From assembly GCA_019915015.1 (NCBI GenBank), contig JAHBBC010000023.1, positions 248,001 to 312,000 on the forward strand: 64,000 nt of DNA, written 5' to 3'. Shown here one piece after another: positions 35,170 through 45,990 of this stretch. The translations under genes were made by a program, and so were the position numbers. Under the pieces are notes generated by a model. It had not been told where the DNA came from. It searched no databases and worked only from the letters and a program-made list of their open reading frames with translations. Each line of letters begins with the position of its first letter. Position 1 is the stretch's first letter. This stretch comes from Auriscalpium vulgare. Taxonomy: Eukaryota; Basidiomycota; Agaricomycetes; Russulales; Auriscalpiaceae.

Positions 35170-36869
35170 TATGACTTGCCCTCTCTTTGGTCTATAGTGC
35201 GTCCGTCAACTCTAGCCTTCACCCGACGCCGACAGCAGTGCGCAAAGGTCAAGCGCATGAAACCGCTCTCGCTCTACCGCCGCTCAGCTCAGCTTCACCT
35301 TTTCTGATTGGGGCGAGAAATATCACCAGCATACAAGTCATACGGCGCCGAGACTCGACGCATCCAGATAGCCCTGCATTCTCTGATGTTGGCCAGAAAC
35401 CGAGGGATCTTTCATGGCGCCTGACTGCCCGCTGCCCGACTCGCGAGTCGAGTGTGCTCATCGACTCGGAGGTGCGTTCCACCCTTGCTCTTCTGGCCCT
35501 TCCTTGCTCATACGTGCCGCAGGAACTGCAGGCTGAGCTTGCATACGGCCTAGCTACTTGCGACGCGCCGATATTCGTTCATTGATCCACCGTGCTGACG
35601 ATGCGCCAACGAGGCTACACAAGCCCCTTATTCGATCTGACGGACGGATGTGCTCGATCTCCTTCTGTCCGCTGGTGTCGGAGAAGTATATAGGTGCGCA
35701 GGCTGCGTTTTGCGGGTTTCCAGTGAAATGCTGACGGTGGGGCGTATGAGGGAACTCGCTATGACTTCACCAGTGCACTCTGGCTGCAACGTTCGCGCGA
35801 AAAGACGAACACACGCGCCAGGGCCGGTCCCAGCGCTTGACGCGCTGTTTTGAGGGACGATGCTCGACTGTAGCAGGCGACACGAGTCGACTGCGTGAAA
35901 GATGGATAGTAGGATAATCATGGTATTACTGCTCAGGCTGTAGGGTCCTACGAATGTACTACCTAGTACTTAGTAGTCATAGTTCGTACGCTGGCTGATT
36001 GAGTGTCCGCATGTATGCGCAACGGCGGCCCATTTCCACTTCAGAGGCACGGAAACGTACGTGTCGATCGTTGTCTGGAGCCTACGGGCGACATCCCGAG
36101 CCCGCCCGTCTGGGTGAGATGTCTGAGTAGCCTCTACGCCGGGGTCTCTGTCCGACAGGCAGGTCGCTGAGCAAGGCGCATGGGGTGGGTGTGCCATAGG
36201 GTGTTGATGCCGCCGCATGCCGATGCGGTCGCATACGGAATGCCCATATGAGAGGAGTCTCCGAACAGCCAGTGGTCTTAAGGCCTGGCACGACAAAGGG
36301 GATTCGCTCGGTCAGAGGCAAGCAGACATTCAACACTGTAGGCTACGCACCTCATTCCCGAGTCGCTCTATCCCGACCACCTACGCCCTCATCTCAATTA
36401 GCCCAGCATCACTATGTGCTCCGAAAAGCAGGTTGTATCTATCGATGCGTCGCCGATAGAGCAGTGCCGCGTGCGAGGTGCGTCTGGGACCTTACGGACG
36501 TTGCCCGAGGGGTATCGAATGACGATGATGACAGGTCGGATTGTGGTGAGTTCGGGAGGGTAACAAGAGGCGTGCGTATTGACAAAACGAGAACGCAATG
36601 ATAGGTCCCGATAAGGATCCAAGTGGGCCGCGCGTCGCCTCTTTGCCCTCATTGTCAACCACCATCATCCAGCGCATAGGTAAAGCAGCTACATCCATCC
36701 AGCATCCAGTTCACCTTCAGCTGACACCAGAAAGGAACAGCTGTACCAGCCAAGTCCCTGAACTGCCTACAGACACAGTGATAGTGGTGAGTGAGAAATA
36801 CAAGAGAAAGATGTTCTACTCAACAGCCTTTCAAAACTCCCATAGATCCATCCCAACGGAACAAAGCAT
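35170..36869 (+). repeat. Block U, copy 3: upstream region of broken TPR-CHAT gene 3
   Basis: Homologous to 13,480-14,840 and 24,830-26,391, including the gataggtcccgataaggatc run near 36,600, the cctgaactgcctacag run near 36,760 and the 5' UTR intron (donor at 36,787, acceptor at 36,845). The start at 36,870 (ATGGCAGACCTTAAGG) aligns with those of the intact genes. Confidence 0.55.
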
Positions 36870-37399
36870 ATGGCAGACCTTAAGGAAGATATTGCAATGC
36901 TAAGGCATGCACTGAGCTTGAGGCCAGTAGGTCATCCTGATCGACCACAAAGCCTTCATAAGCTTGCTCGTGCCTTGGCCATACAACTGGGTGGAATGGC
37001 AGATCTGGAGGAGGCCATTACACTGGATTACGATTCCCTGAGTTTACGAAGTTGAATCGTTTACTAGGGGGTTTTTCGAGGTCGTGCCTGCATCTATTCG
37101 GTCATGGTCGCCGGGTGCCGGTTTGATCGCCGTCTTGATTGCCGGTGCCTTCCGGTCGCGTATGTCCGGCCGGCCCGACCTCGCGCCTTGTTGTCCACCA
37201 CCCACACCACGTCCCCCATTCCAGTGCACCTCCACCTCAAAGCTCATCTTGAACCGGCGCTCAATGTCTCTCCGATAAGTTTCAGTGCACCAACGTGCTA
37301 CAGTTGAATGGACATCCGAGGTTAGTTTGAGTCGGCGCGTCGGACTTCCTTCAAGCCATCATCAATGCACTGTGAGGTACGTGATTACATTTGCCTTTG

Positions 37400-38340
37400 C
37401 TTTAGTACAATTAGCTCCTCAACAGTGTTAGCAATGCAGCGGCGCGTGGCGAGTCAGAACGACACGACTGCCCTGGATTCACTGGCTAGCAAAATCTCTC
37501 GGCACGGAGGGACCTTTTGCAGACACTGACAGTTTTCGAGTCGGGTCGAGGCTTTGCCGCGCGGTGCGGTAGAGGTACGTGTCTGGCTCGCTTGTACGTG
37601 CAACTGCCCGAGCTGACATATGTGAATCTTTCAGCTCGCTGGTGAATTTCGCCGCCGTTGTCCTCAAGAGTCTCTCTGAAGCCTTGCCGTTCATGGAGGC
37701 GGCCGCGGTATGTATGTTCAATTAAATATGAACTCATAATACTTACTCATGCGATCGTGTGCAGATCTCTTGGTGCTCGAATCTATGGCCTCACCCGCGG
37801 CAAGAAGACCCTGCCTGCGCCGACGTTCGATCAAGTGTCGGGCGGCCGTGTGGTGCTGGCAATTTGCCACAACGCGAGACACATCGGGGGCAAGTTGTCG
37901 TCGAGAGACCAAAGGTGCGTTTCTGACAAATTTTGCTGCAGATTGAGCTGCCAAAATCTCTCGATCGTATACGCAGCTGAGAGCGACGGGGCGCGCCGAC
38001 CTGCGCCTGCACGCACTGGTGACGGTGCCGCGTTGTGGTGAGCGACACACCATCTGCTTGACTTATTGCTGATGAGTTTCTTTGCAGAACGACCTCCCTT
38101 CCCCCACGCCAGCATGAGCAGGCGGCGCTTTCCGCAGACAAAGCCGCAAGACATCAGGACGGCGGCGCGCACGGGGCCTGCCACCCCGACGCAAACGCTT
38201 CCCCCGCGCCTCAGGCTGGTGCCCGTTGTGTGGCCTCGTGTGTTGAGCCTCCCTGCGCGCGGCGAGGGGCTAGTCCGATGCCTGAGAGCTTCTCGGAGCC
38301 ACCCGGTACGTGAGTCCGACCGTCTTTGGAGAGCTGTTGC
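37400..38340 (+). other. Exon-like segments inside the insertion
   Basis: Several stretches are bounded by good plus-strand splice signals: acceptor before 37,431, donor gtacgt near 37,576, acceptor near 37,635, donor gtatgt near 37,709, acceptor near 37,765, and gtgcgt...ctgcag near 37,916-37,943. The enclosed frames contain FESGRGFA-like and ARIYGLTRGKKTLPAPTFDQ peptides, but no continuous protein could be assembled and no family was recognised. Probably captured or decayed gene pieces. Confidence 0.3.
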
Positions 38341-39282
38341 TCACACATAGCTCATTCTCATTCATGCAGATCCGATGCAGATCCGACACGCGGGCGCGGG
38401 GAGTGGCCAACGTGCGTCCAGCGTCCGCACGTGCGCGGAGGACGCAAAATACTCAGGCTGCTCGAACACATCGGACGTCATTCAGCCGACCGACTCACGG
38501 CCCACTCAACGGCAAACGCGTGGAATGCTCGAAGCGCAGCAGACGTTGCAGGTCCGTATGTAGTCGTGCACTCCCTCAAGAACTCCGGATCATTCTCATC
38601 CACGCAGAAACAATGCAGGCGCGGTGCCAGGTGTCCCCGCAAGCGAGGAAGCGCTTCCAGTTAGCTCTCAAACACCACAGAGGTCGAGTCGCGCACGCGA
38701 GAGAATACTGCAAGCAGAGACAACACCAGCAGCCATCGTGAAAATTCGAAATGGCACGCCGACTGTGGCGGACGAGATAGAGGGTGCGCAACGTCGTTCT
38801 GTGTTCGTTCGCTGCGATCTGACGCCTGTATTTCTCGCAGTCAACACACTTTTGCTGGCACGCCGGCCACATTTCGAGCATCGAGATTGGGCTGCAGGGC
38901 ATAAAATTTACCTGCTTCCCTGAGGGTGTGTGATTCATAATCATAATGGGAACAAAGCTCACTTTACATCAGGCGCAGGCACACAACGGGCCGAGTTGCT
39001 GGAGGAGAGGAAGGTCTTCTCTGCAACACAGGTATTATTCCAAGCGCAATCCACGCCGTCCGGCTTCCGTCAGACTGTCTCCGTCGGCCCTGGGCTGTCA
39101 TTCTACCGCGACGAGTTTGAGCACCCAATGCACATGTCAATAACCAAGATGACGAGACTCGCGGCCGCGAGGACATCACCTCAGCTTCACATACGCCAGA
39201 AAAGCCGCGGGGAAGAGGTCGAACCCGGCGGCGTACGAGCGCAGACCACACAAATTTTCAGCGCGACGCTGTTTCGCTGCGC

Positions 39283-40041
39283 GTGCACTCCCACTCCCCG
39301 ACGCCTTTCTCCCCCGAGCGCATGCACGACGACTACAACCAGGTCCACACGCCGACAAACATCCTGCCCGTATCGCATAGCCCGCACCGTGCATACGCGC
39401 AGAGCCCGGCGAGCGCGCACTCCTCCTTCCTGTTCACGCCCATCATCCGCACTGTCGATCTGCCTCCGTCTCCTGGCCTCGAGTACGAGACCCGCTCGGT
39501 CTCACGCCCACTGTCACGGCCACCGTCATGCCCGCCCTCGCGCACCGCGCGCCCCGCTCATCGTTCAACCTGCCATCCTCCGCGTCGAGCTTACGCTTCC
39601 CCTACAACGGCACCGCAGCCTCCTCTGAGGACGACCACGAGCCCTCGTCCGAGTCCAAGTCTGCGCACACGCACGTACGCCAGAGATCCGCCGCACCATC
39701 GCACCTCCCATCTCCAGGACACGGGCACGAGCCGAGCGTGGATGACGTACATGCGCGCAAGAGCGCGTTACAGTCTCGTGTCGGTGTTGCACTCGCTGTT
39801 CGGCGGGATGCAGTACCGCATGCGCTCAAACTCGCCCGTGATGGAACGGCGCGGACGTAGCCTCGTCCGCGGAAAGTTGGGCGACCCGAGTTTGAGCAGG
39901 CTGGAGAAGGAGGAAGCGAGCTTTCTGGCCCGCCCTACGCTGGTGAGAGTGGGCGAGGCGCTGGGACTTGAGACGGATGAACACAAAGTGGCGGGAGATG
40001 GCTGGAGGGAGTTCAAGAAAGGTGGGTTCCCACATGACTAG
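39283..40041 (+). pseudogene. Arrestin-like gene fragment, frameshifted
   Basis: The frame beginning MHSHSPTPFSPERMHDDY is rich in Ser/Pro, typical of the disordered N-terminus of fungal proteins. At about 39,525 the coding-like pattern moves to another frame (SSFNLPSSASSLRF, then SSEDDHEPSSESKSAHTHV), and returns by about 39,780 to RMRSNSPVMERRGRSL, ending with DGWREFKKG. WREFKKG before a truncated end resembles the motif that precedes the second half of the N-terminal arrestin domain in fungal ART-type alpha-arrestins (ubiquitin ligase adaptors). Assignment is tentative. Frame changes and truncation mark it as a fragment. Confidence 0.3.
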
Positions 40042-43000
40042 CACATCTTCGGGGTCAGCTCATGCTCTCTAAGGCACCTATACCTATCCTGGTGCCGTGT
40101 GCTCCACTGCCATTGAACTCCATCCAGAGACCCCGCAACATCTTTGAGATTCAAGAGGAGCTGCACGTTCTGTGCAACGCGGTGTGGGCGCTGAGTAACT
40201 GACACAGAGGCGCTGTCGGCGGCGGCAGCAGAAGAAAGCATCTTGTTGACATCCAGCACATTTTCTTACCGGACGCTATGAGGTCCAGCAGCCCCGTGCA
40301 AGTCGCGCGCAGGCATCCAGCCTGCCATGGAATGCACACACAGGGCAACGCGTGATAGAGGGCACTGACCAGTGTGCCCTAGCCATTGCCCCCAGCACAT
40401 GCACACGCCGCCCGCCAACCATGGCAGACAGCTGTACACCGGCGCCATGCTCCTCCCGCAAGCGCCACCTTGTAGTCAGATTGCAATCCTGTTTTTTTGT
40501 TGTTGTCTGTCTTATTCATCATTGCTTGCATACTGCCTGTGTATATTCCATCTATCGCTCTGCCCATAATCCATCCGTTAGTCCGAGTTTGAGGTATATG
40601 TCAGGAATCGTACCGCCATGCTTAGCAATGGCTCTCTAAGAGCTAGTAGAGAAGCACTAAGCTTGAGGCCAGTAGGCCATCCTTATCGATCACAAAGCCT
40701 CCATCATCTTGCACTTCGCTTGGCAACTCATTTTGACCAACTGGGTGAAATGGCAGATCTGGAGGAGGCTATCATGCTAGATAGAGAGGCACGAAGCTTG
40801 AGGCCAGCAGGCCATCCTAGTCGCTCACAAAGCCTCCATAATCTTGCCCTTAGCTTAGGAACTCGTTTCAACCAACTGGGTGGAATGGCAGATCTGGAGG
40901 AGGCTATCATGCTAGATAGAGAGGCACTGAGCTTGAGGCCAGTAGGCCATCCTGATCAATCACAAAGCCTTAATATTCTTGCAGTGCACTTGAAATCCCT
41001 TTTTGGTCAAGTGGGTAAAATGGCAGATCTGGAGGAGGCCATCAAACTGAATAGGGAGGCACTATGCCTGAGGCCAGTAGGCCATTGTGATCGATCACAA
41101 AGCCTTAATAATCTTGCAGTTGACTTGATATCCCTTTTTGGTCAAGTGGGTAAAATGGCAGATCTGGAGGAGGCCATTAGACTGGATAAAGAGGCACTGA
41201 GATTAAGGCCAATAGGCCATCCTGGCCACTCAGAAAGCATCAACAATCTTGCAATTGACTTGAAACTTTATTTTGATCAACTGGGTGGAATGACAGATCT
41301 GGAGGAGGCCATCACACTGAATAGAGAGGCACTAAGCCTGATACCATTAGGCCATCCTGATCAATCACTCAGCCTCAACAACCTTGCAGTTTGTTTGTTT
41401 GCCCATTTTGAACAACTGGGGGGAATGGCAGATCTGGAGGAGGCCATCACACTGGATAGAGAGGCACTGAGCTTGATACCAGTAAACCATCCTCATCGAT
41501 TCCAAAGCCTCAACAATCTTGCATCTCACTTAGCAACTCATTTTAACCAACTGGGTGAAATGACAGATCTGGAGGAGGCCATGAAACTCAATAGAGAGGC
41601 ACTGAGCCTGATACCAATAGGCCATCCTAATAGATCACAAAGCCTCAGCAATCTTGCAGTTTCTTTGGAAACCCATTTTGAGCAACTGGGTGGAATGGCA
41701 GATCTGGAGGAGGCCATCAAACTAAACAGAGAGGCACTGGCATCAACACCAGTAGGCCATCCTGATCGAACACAAAGCCTTAATAATCTTGCAATTAACT
41801 TGAAATATCTTTTTGGTCAAGTGGGTAAGATGGCAGATCTGGAGGAGGCCATTAGACTGGATAGAGAGGCACTGAGATCGAGGCCAATAGGCCATCCTAA
41901 TCACTCCGACAGCCTCAACAATCTTGTAACTGACTTGGGATTACAGTTTGATCAACTAGGTGAAATGACAGATCTGGATGAGGCCATTTTATTATATAAT
42001 GAAGCATGCAATTCATTACAGCTTAGGCAATCCTCACAAAATTCACAGCCTTCAAAATCTGGCTCACATCCTCCTGAAAAGAGAGAGTAAATTGAGAGCC
42101 AAAAGCGATATAGCTGATGAGGTGTGGGAGATATTCCAACAGGCTAGTGACTATAGTCACGCTGATACAACCAGTCGACTCAGGTACACATCAGAGTGGG
42201 CTATTGCTGCTCATGAATGCAAACAACAGTGTGCTGGGACTGCATATGAGAAGGCTTTAGGATTGCTTGAGCAGTGTCTGATTGTCCGTCCAACACTGGA
42301 ACTGCAGCATAATTTCTTTGAGACTGTTCAGAGTACCTCAACATTGACCTCAAATGCAGTATCATGGGCAATTGAGAAGAAGCAGTTTGAAAAAGCAGTT
42401 CAGTTATGGGAACAGGGCAGAGGAATCCTGTGGTCCAAGATGAAAGACTACAGATCTGACCAAATTGAGCAAATCAAACTTCATGACACTGCTCTTGGGG
42501 AGCAATTTGAAACTGTCACTCAACAATTAGAACAGTTTGCCACGAGATCTTTTCAATCTGAACTCTTAAGTAAGCAACTTCAAGAGAATCAATGGGCAGC
42601 AAAGAGAGCATTGAATGATAGGTGGTCTGAGCTTGTCAATAATATACAATCCATCACCATGTTTGAGTCATTTTTGAAAGCTCCACCTTTTTCAAGCATT
42701 GCCAGAGTTGCTTCAGAGGGCCCCATTATTATGGTCAATCTTTCCAGTCATCACTCAGATGCTCTCATTTTACATAATACTACTTCTGATCCTATTTGTG
42801 TGCCCTTGCCTGATGTAAACAATGTCACAGTATTTGCACAAATCAATAAGCTATCAGAAAGCTTGAAATTTGGGTCACTTGCACGTGATTCTCAACAAGA
42901 GCCTCACCAAGTGCAACTAGTAATCCGTGATGATATTGGGATGGATGAGGTAATTGAAGACATACTGAGACAATTGTGGATATGTATTGCATCCCCTATT

Positions 43001-43804
43001 CTCATAAAGTTGGATAGCCTTGGATTTGGCAAGGGCTCCAGAATATGGTGGTGCCCATCAGGCAAACTATGCACACTCCCTTTGCATGCTGCTCAACCCT
43101 TTGAAAGGGACACCTACCAGCAGCAACTCTCACAGAAATATGTTCACTCATATACTCCAACACTTGGCTCACTCATAAGAGCCAGGGAAGATGTTGTTGC
43201 AAGAGGAAACAAAAATGCTCCTGACATACTTGCCATAGCTGCCAGCTCTCTACCAAGGGTATACAAGGAGATCAAGGTTATGCAAACAGTGGGATGCAAA
43301 GCTCAAGAGCTTGTTGGAGATAAAGTCACTCATAGCACTATGGTAGAGGGCCTTTCAAGATGCTCTTGGATTCACTTTGCTTCTCATGGGCATATTGATA
43401 CAAAGCAGCCTTTCATGTCGTCATTTGAGTTGCATGACACCACTAGATTCACCATCCTAGATCTTGTAAAAGCCAAGTTGCCCAATGCTGAGTTGGCTGT
43501 TCTGTCTGCTTGTCACACTGCAGCTGTGGACAAAGACAATACTCCAGATGAAGGAATCAGCCTTGCAGCAGGCATGCAATTTTGTGGATTCAGGGGGATT
43601 GTTGGGACCCTGTGGGGCATGGCTGATGAGGATGGCCCACTATTGGCCAAAGAATTCTACAGAAGAATCCTTCATCCTGAGAAGCCAGATGCACTCATCA
43701 ATTTTAAAGAGGCAGCCAAGGTTCTCAAGGATGTAACAAAGGAGATGAGAAGGCAGAATGTACCACTTCATCGCTGGGTTCCTTTTGTTCACATTGGAGC
43801 ATGA

Positions 43805-44269
43805 TGTGTGGTCAGCCAGTAGTACAAGTGTGAGTTCATTTATTTTTCTTTTCCAAGGCCTAACAAATTTACCAAGTTGGCAGGTTGTATGATGATTGAG
43901 CGTCCATTTGTTGCAGTGAATTGTGTTGGCAGGGCATGCTTATTCTGTGTGTACCCTACTGTATTCACTATACTCATTCTGGCCAATCATATATCTACAA
44001 TGTTGTGGTGGAAAAATGTAGGGAAGTACAACTGCAGATCATGCTGCTGGAGCTAATCATGCAGGTAAGCCCATGGCATACAGGGGAAAGCCGTGTCGGT
44101 GGGCTTGACGGGGGCATGTACAAAAACAAATGACTAGCTATAGTCTGCCTTCCAGGAGTAATATGCATTTCTTGTACAACACAAATGGGATCTAAAGTAA
44201 AGACACATCAATAAACAATTGTCAGAAGATAACACACCGAAACACACCAACGTGTCACACTGTGGCACA
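43805..44269 (+). other. 3' flank of TPR-CHAT gene 3
   Basis: Carries the conserved 3' sequence (gtgtgagttc, ttttccaaggcctaacaaat, ggcaggttgtatgatgattg) and then AT-rich DNA up to block P at about 44,270. No gene seen. Confidence 0.45.
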
Positions 44270-45770
44270 CCAAGCTTGCACCACCCCCTTCAGAGACTTG
44301 CGCGCATTGAGCGCGGTGATGCGACCCGCGGCGAGCCCGCCCACCGCGATCCTGCCCCTTGCATGCGCCTCCGGGGGTGCATCGCCGCCCTCGCACTTGT
44401 GTCAGAGAACAGCTGGTCTGACTCGGAGACAACCCACGCGGGACAGCGCCTTGCGCGGCACGCTCGCAATTTCCGCGAGCCCGGTGTAGAAGGAAGCGGA
44501 AGAGGTGCACACGTGCCAAGCGCTTGGCGAAGTCCGCGATGAGCGCGGAGGGCGGGAGGTGCTGCGTGCAAGTTGAGTTAACCTAGCCGTGAAGAATGGG
44601 AGGGGACGTGCGCGGCTGGTAGGTTATGCACTTGATTGGGCTGTCGGAGAGGGCGGCGCAGAGCGAGCCTGGCCAGAGGCGCAGGTTGTGCAGGTTGTGC
44701 AGCACATATAGTAGCTGCTCTTCTCACACTCTGCACAGTGCGTCAGCCCATACACACACACACATGCCGCGGAAGAGCGAGCGCACCTGCCAAAAGGAAG
44801 ACTTCCGCGCAGACTTTCGTCTGCGACGAACCCCGCGAGCGTCGTGCGACACGACCCGAGCAGCGCCGGCAAGCACAGCGCCACGACGTCTCCTGGTCTG
44901 CCAACAAAGCACGGTGTCAGGCCATCCCATACACACAGCTAGCGAGCGCGGTGTGCACACCTTGCGACATGTCCATGAGAAATAGCAGGTCGAAGCACCA
45001 CTACGAGAAGCCCTCGCGCCGCCATCACGCAAGACGCAGTCGCCGGCGCGGTGCTCCTGTGCGTGCCGTCAGCGTCGGCGTCGCCGCCCCAGGCCTCCTC
45101 GCGCGGGCGCATGGGCGTGATCGGCGCCTCGTATTCTCCCAGCTGACTACCCTGCCGCAGGAGCTTCGCGAGCTGCAACATGAAGTGGTCCAGGGACCGG
45201 CACGCGCGGGTCGAGGAACAGCACAACGTCGAACTCGAGCGAGGCGATGAACTACAGGTCAAAGTTGTCCTCGGTCTCTCGGTCTTCAAAGGCAAGAGTG
45301 TCGGCCGCGGAGCGGTGGGGTGCTAGGACGAGAGGGTAGTGACTGACAATGTGGGACCAGTTTGCGAGGATGTTGCTTCGGAACACGTCGATGTTCTGGC
45401 GCCAGCTTTCCACACGCTCGGGGGAATTTTCTGATAGGACTATGATGAGAAAATTGCAATGGGAAGAGCAAAGCAACCCACTGGAGTGGAGTCCAACTCT
45501 ATGAACCTGCGATGTGATCTCCTTCACGATGCGCAACGAACTTGTCGTCGCGGTCTAGCGGACAATTTTTGTGTAGGTTGATCAGAGTGGACCGCGTACC
45601 GGGGGAACAGCTCCAACTACAGACTCGCTAGGTACTTCACACACTTCTGCTTGTACAAGGCGGTCGACATGCGTGTGGGCGATATGTATCTGCATGGCGA
45701 GCATGGTCGGTGCAGGGGCCGGGCGGTGCACTGGGGCGTCGAAGGCCGTGCGTGGCACTGGCACGGCAGG
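44270..45770 (-). pseudogene. Decayed gene P, copy 6 (most of the gene)
   Basis: Minus-strand order: a region matching the QISPARLSTAS stretch of copy 2 (about 45,720-45,640), then MRIVKEITSQVHRVGLHSSG and SWRQNIDVFRSNILANWSHI (about 45,536-45,350), FMLQLAKLLRQ with LGEYEAPITPMRPREEAW (about 45,185-45,080), ALCLPALLGSCRTTLAGFV (about 44,880-44,790) and the diverged 3' end near 44,330. Together with copies 2 and 3 it defines the exon order. Stops and frame changes interrupt several exons, so it is probably not functional. Confidence 0.45.
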
Positions 45771-45779
45771 TTTCAAGCG

Positions 45780-45890
45780 GCGACGACCGGCCGTTGGCAA
45801 GCCGAACCTCCCTTATCGGACGGACAGCGGACTCAACACGTACTACACTACTGTCACTGGTACTCGGTCGGGAAAGTGGCATGACTTATG
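45780..45890 (-). pseudogene. Family A upstream-exon fragment fused to P copy 6
   Basis: Reads VESAVRP, then EVRLANGRSSPLETC, matching EVRLVNGRSESPLETC upstream of family A member 4 (about 56,020-55,975). The nucleotide match extends upstream through gtagtacgtgttgagtccgctgt or gagtacgtgttgagtccgctgt. It then passes straight into block P at about 45,775, a chimeric junction. Confidence 0.5.
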
Positions 45891-45990
45891 CTGATGCTTG
45901 GAAGAGGAAGATTCGCGCGAGGAAGGCCGTCCGTCCAGCTTGACCGTTGCTCCACCGGATGCGCTGTCATTCCGAGGACATCCGGGAAAT

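Larger units (their letters stand above)
37028..40646. mobile_element. 3.6 kb Helitron-like insertion in TPR-CHAT gene 3
   Basis: Removal of 37,028-40,646 rejoins the TPR codon without loss, gain or target duplication, between host A and host T. The 3' end reads CTAG (40,643-40,646), preceded by 10 nt and a hairpin at 40,615-40,632 (GCCATGC, loop TTA, GCAATGGC with one bulge). AT target, no duplication, hairpin and CTRR end are the classical Helitron signature. The 5' end (ttacgattcc) lacks the usual TC. No Rep/helicase gene is inside, so it would be non-autonomous. It carries exon-like gene pieces, including an arrestin-like fragment, as gene-capturing Helitrons do. Confidence 0.55.
36870..43804 (+). 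pseudogene. TPR-CHAT gene 3, split by insertion and frameshifted
   Basis: The 5' part is 36,870-37,027 (start and most of the first two units). The body resumes at 40,647 in the same TPR position: the reading stops after LEEAITL plus two bases of an Asp codon and picks up with its third base, then REALSLRPVGH. About ten further units follow to about 42,010. There a 1 bp insertion relative to gene 1 (aattcattacagc against aatatttacagc) shifts the frame, so the TPR part ends at 42,090 and the linker plus CHAT part lies in another frame to 43,804. The CHAT His (43,385-43,387) and Cys (43,511-43,513) codons remain. Recently inactivated, as the rest of the CHAT frame is still open. Confidence 0.8.

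Noticed and set aside
37028..37050. TPR homology continuing to about 37,050 past the insertion point
   Set aside because: cctgagttta resembles the unit sequence actgagctt, but only about half of the positions match, whereas a break at 37,027/37,028 restores the codon exactly. Kept as a minor alternative.
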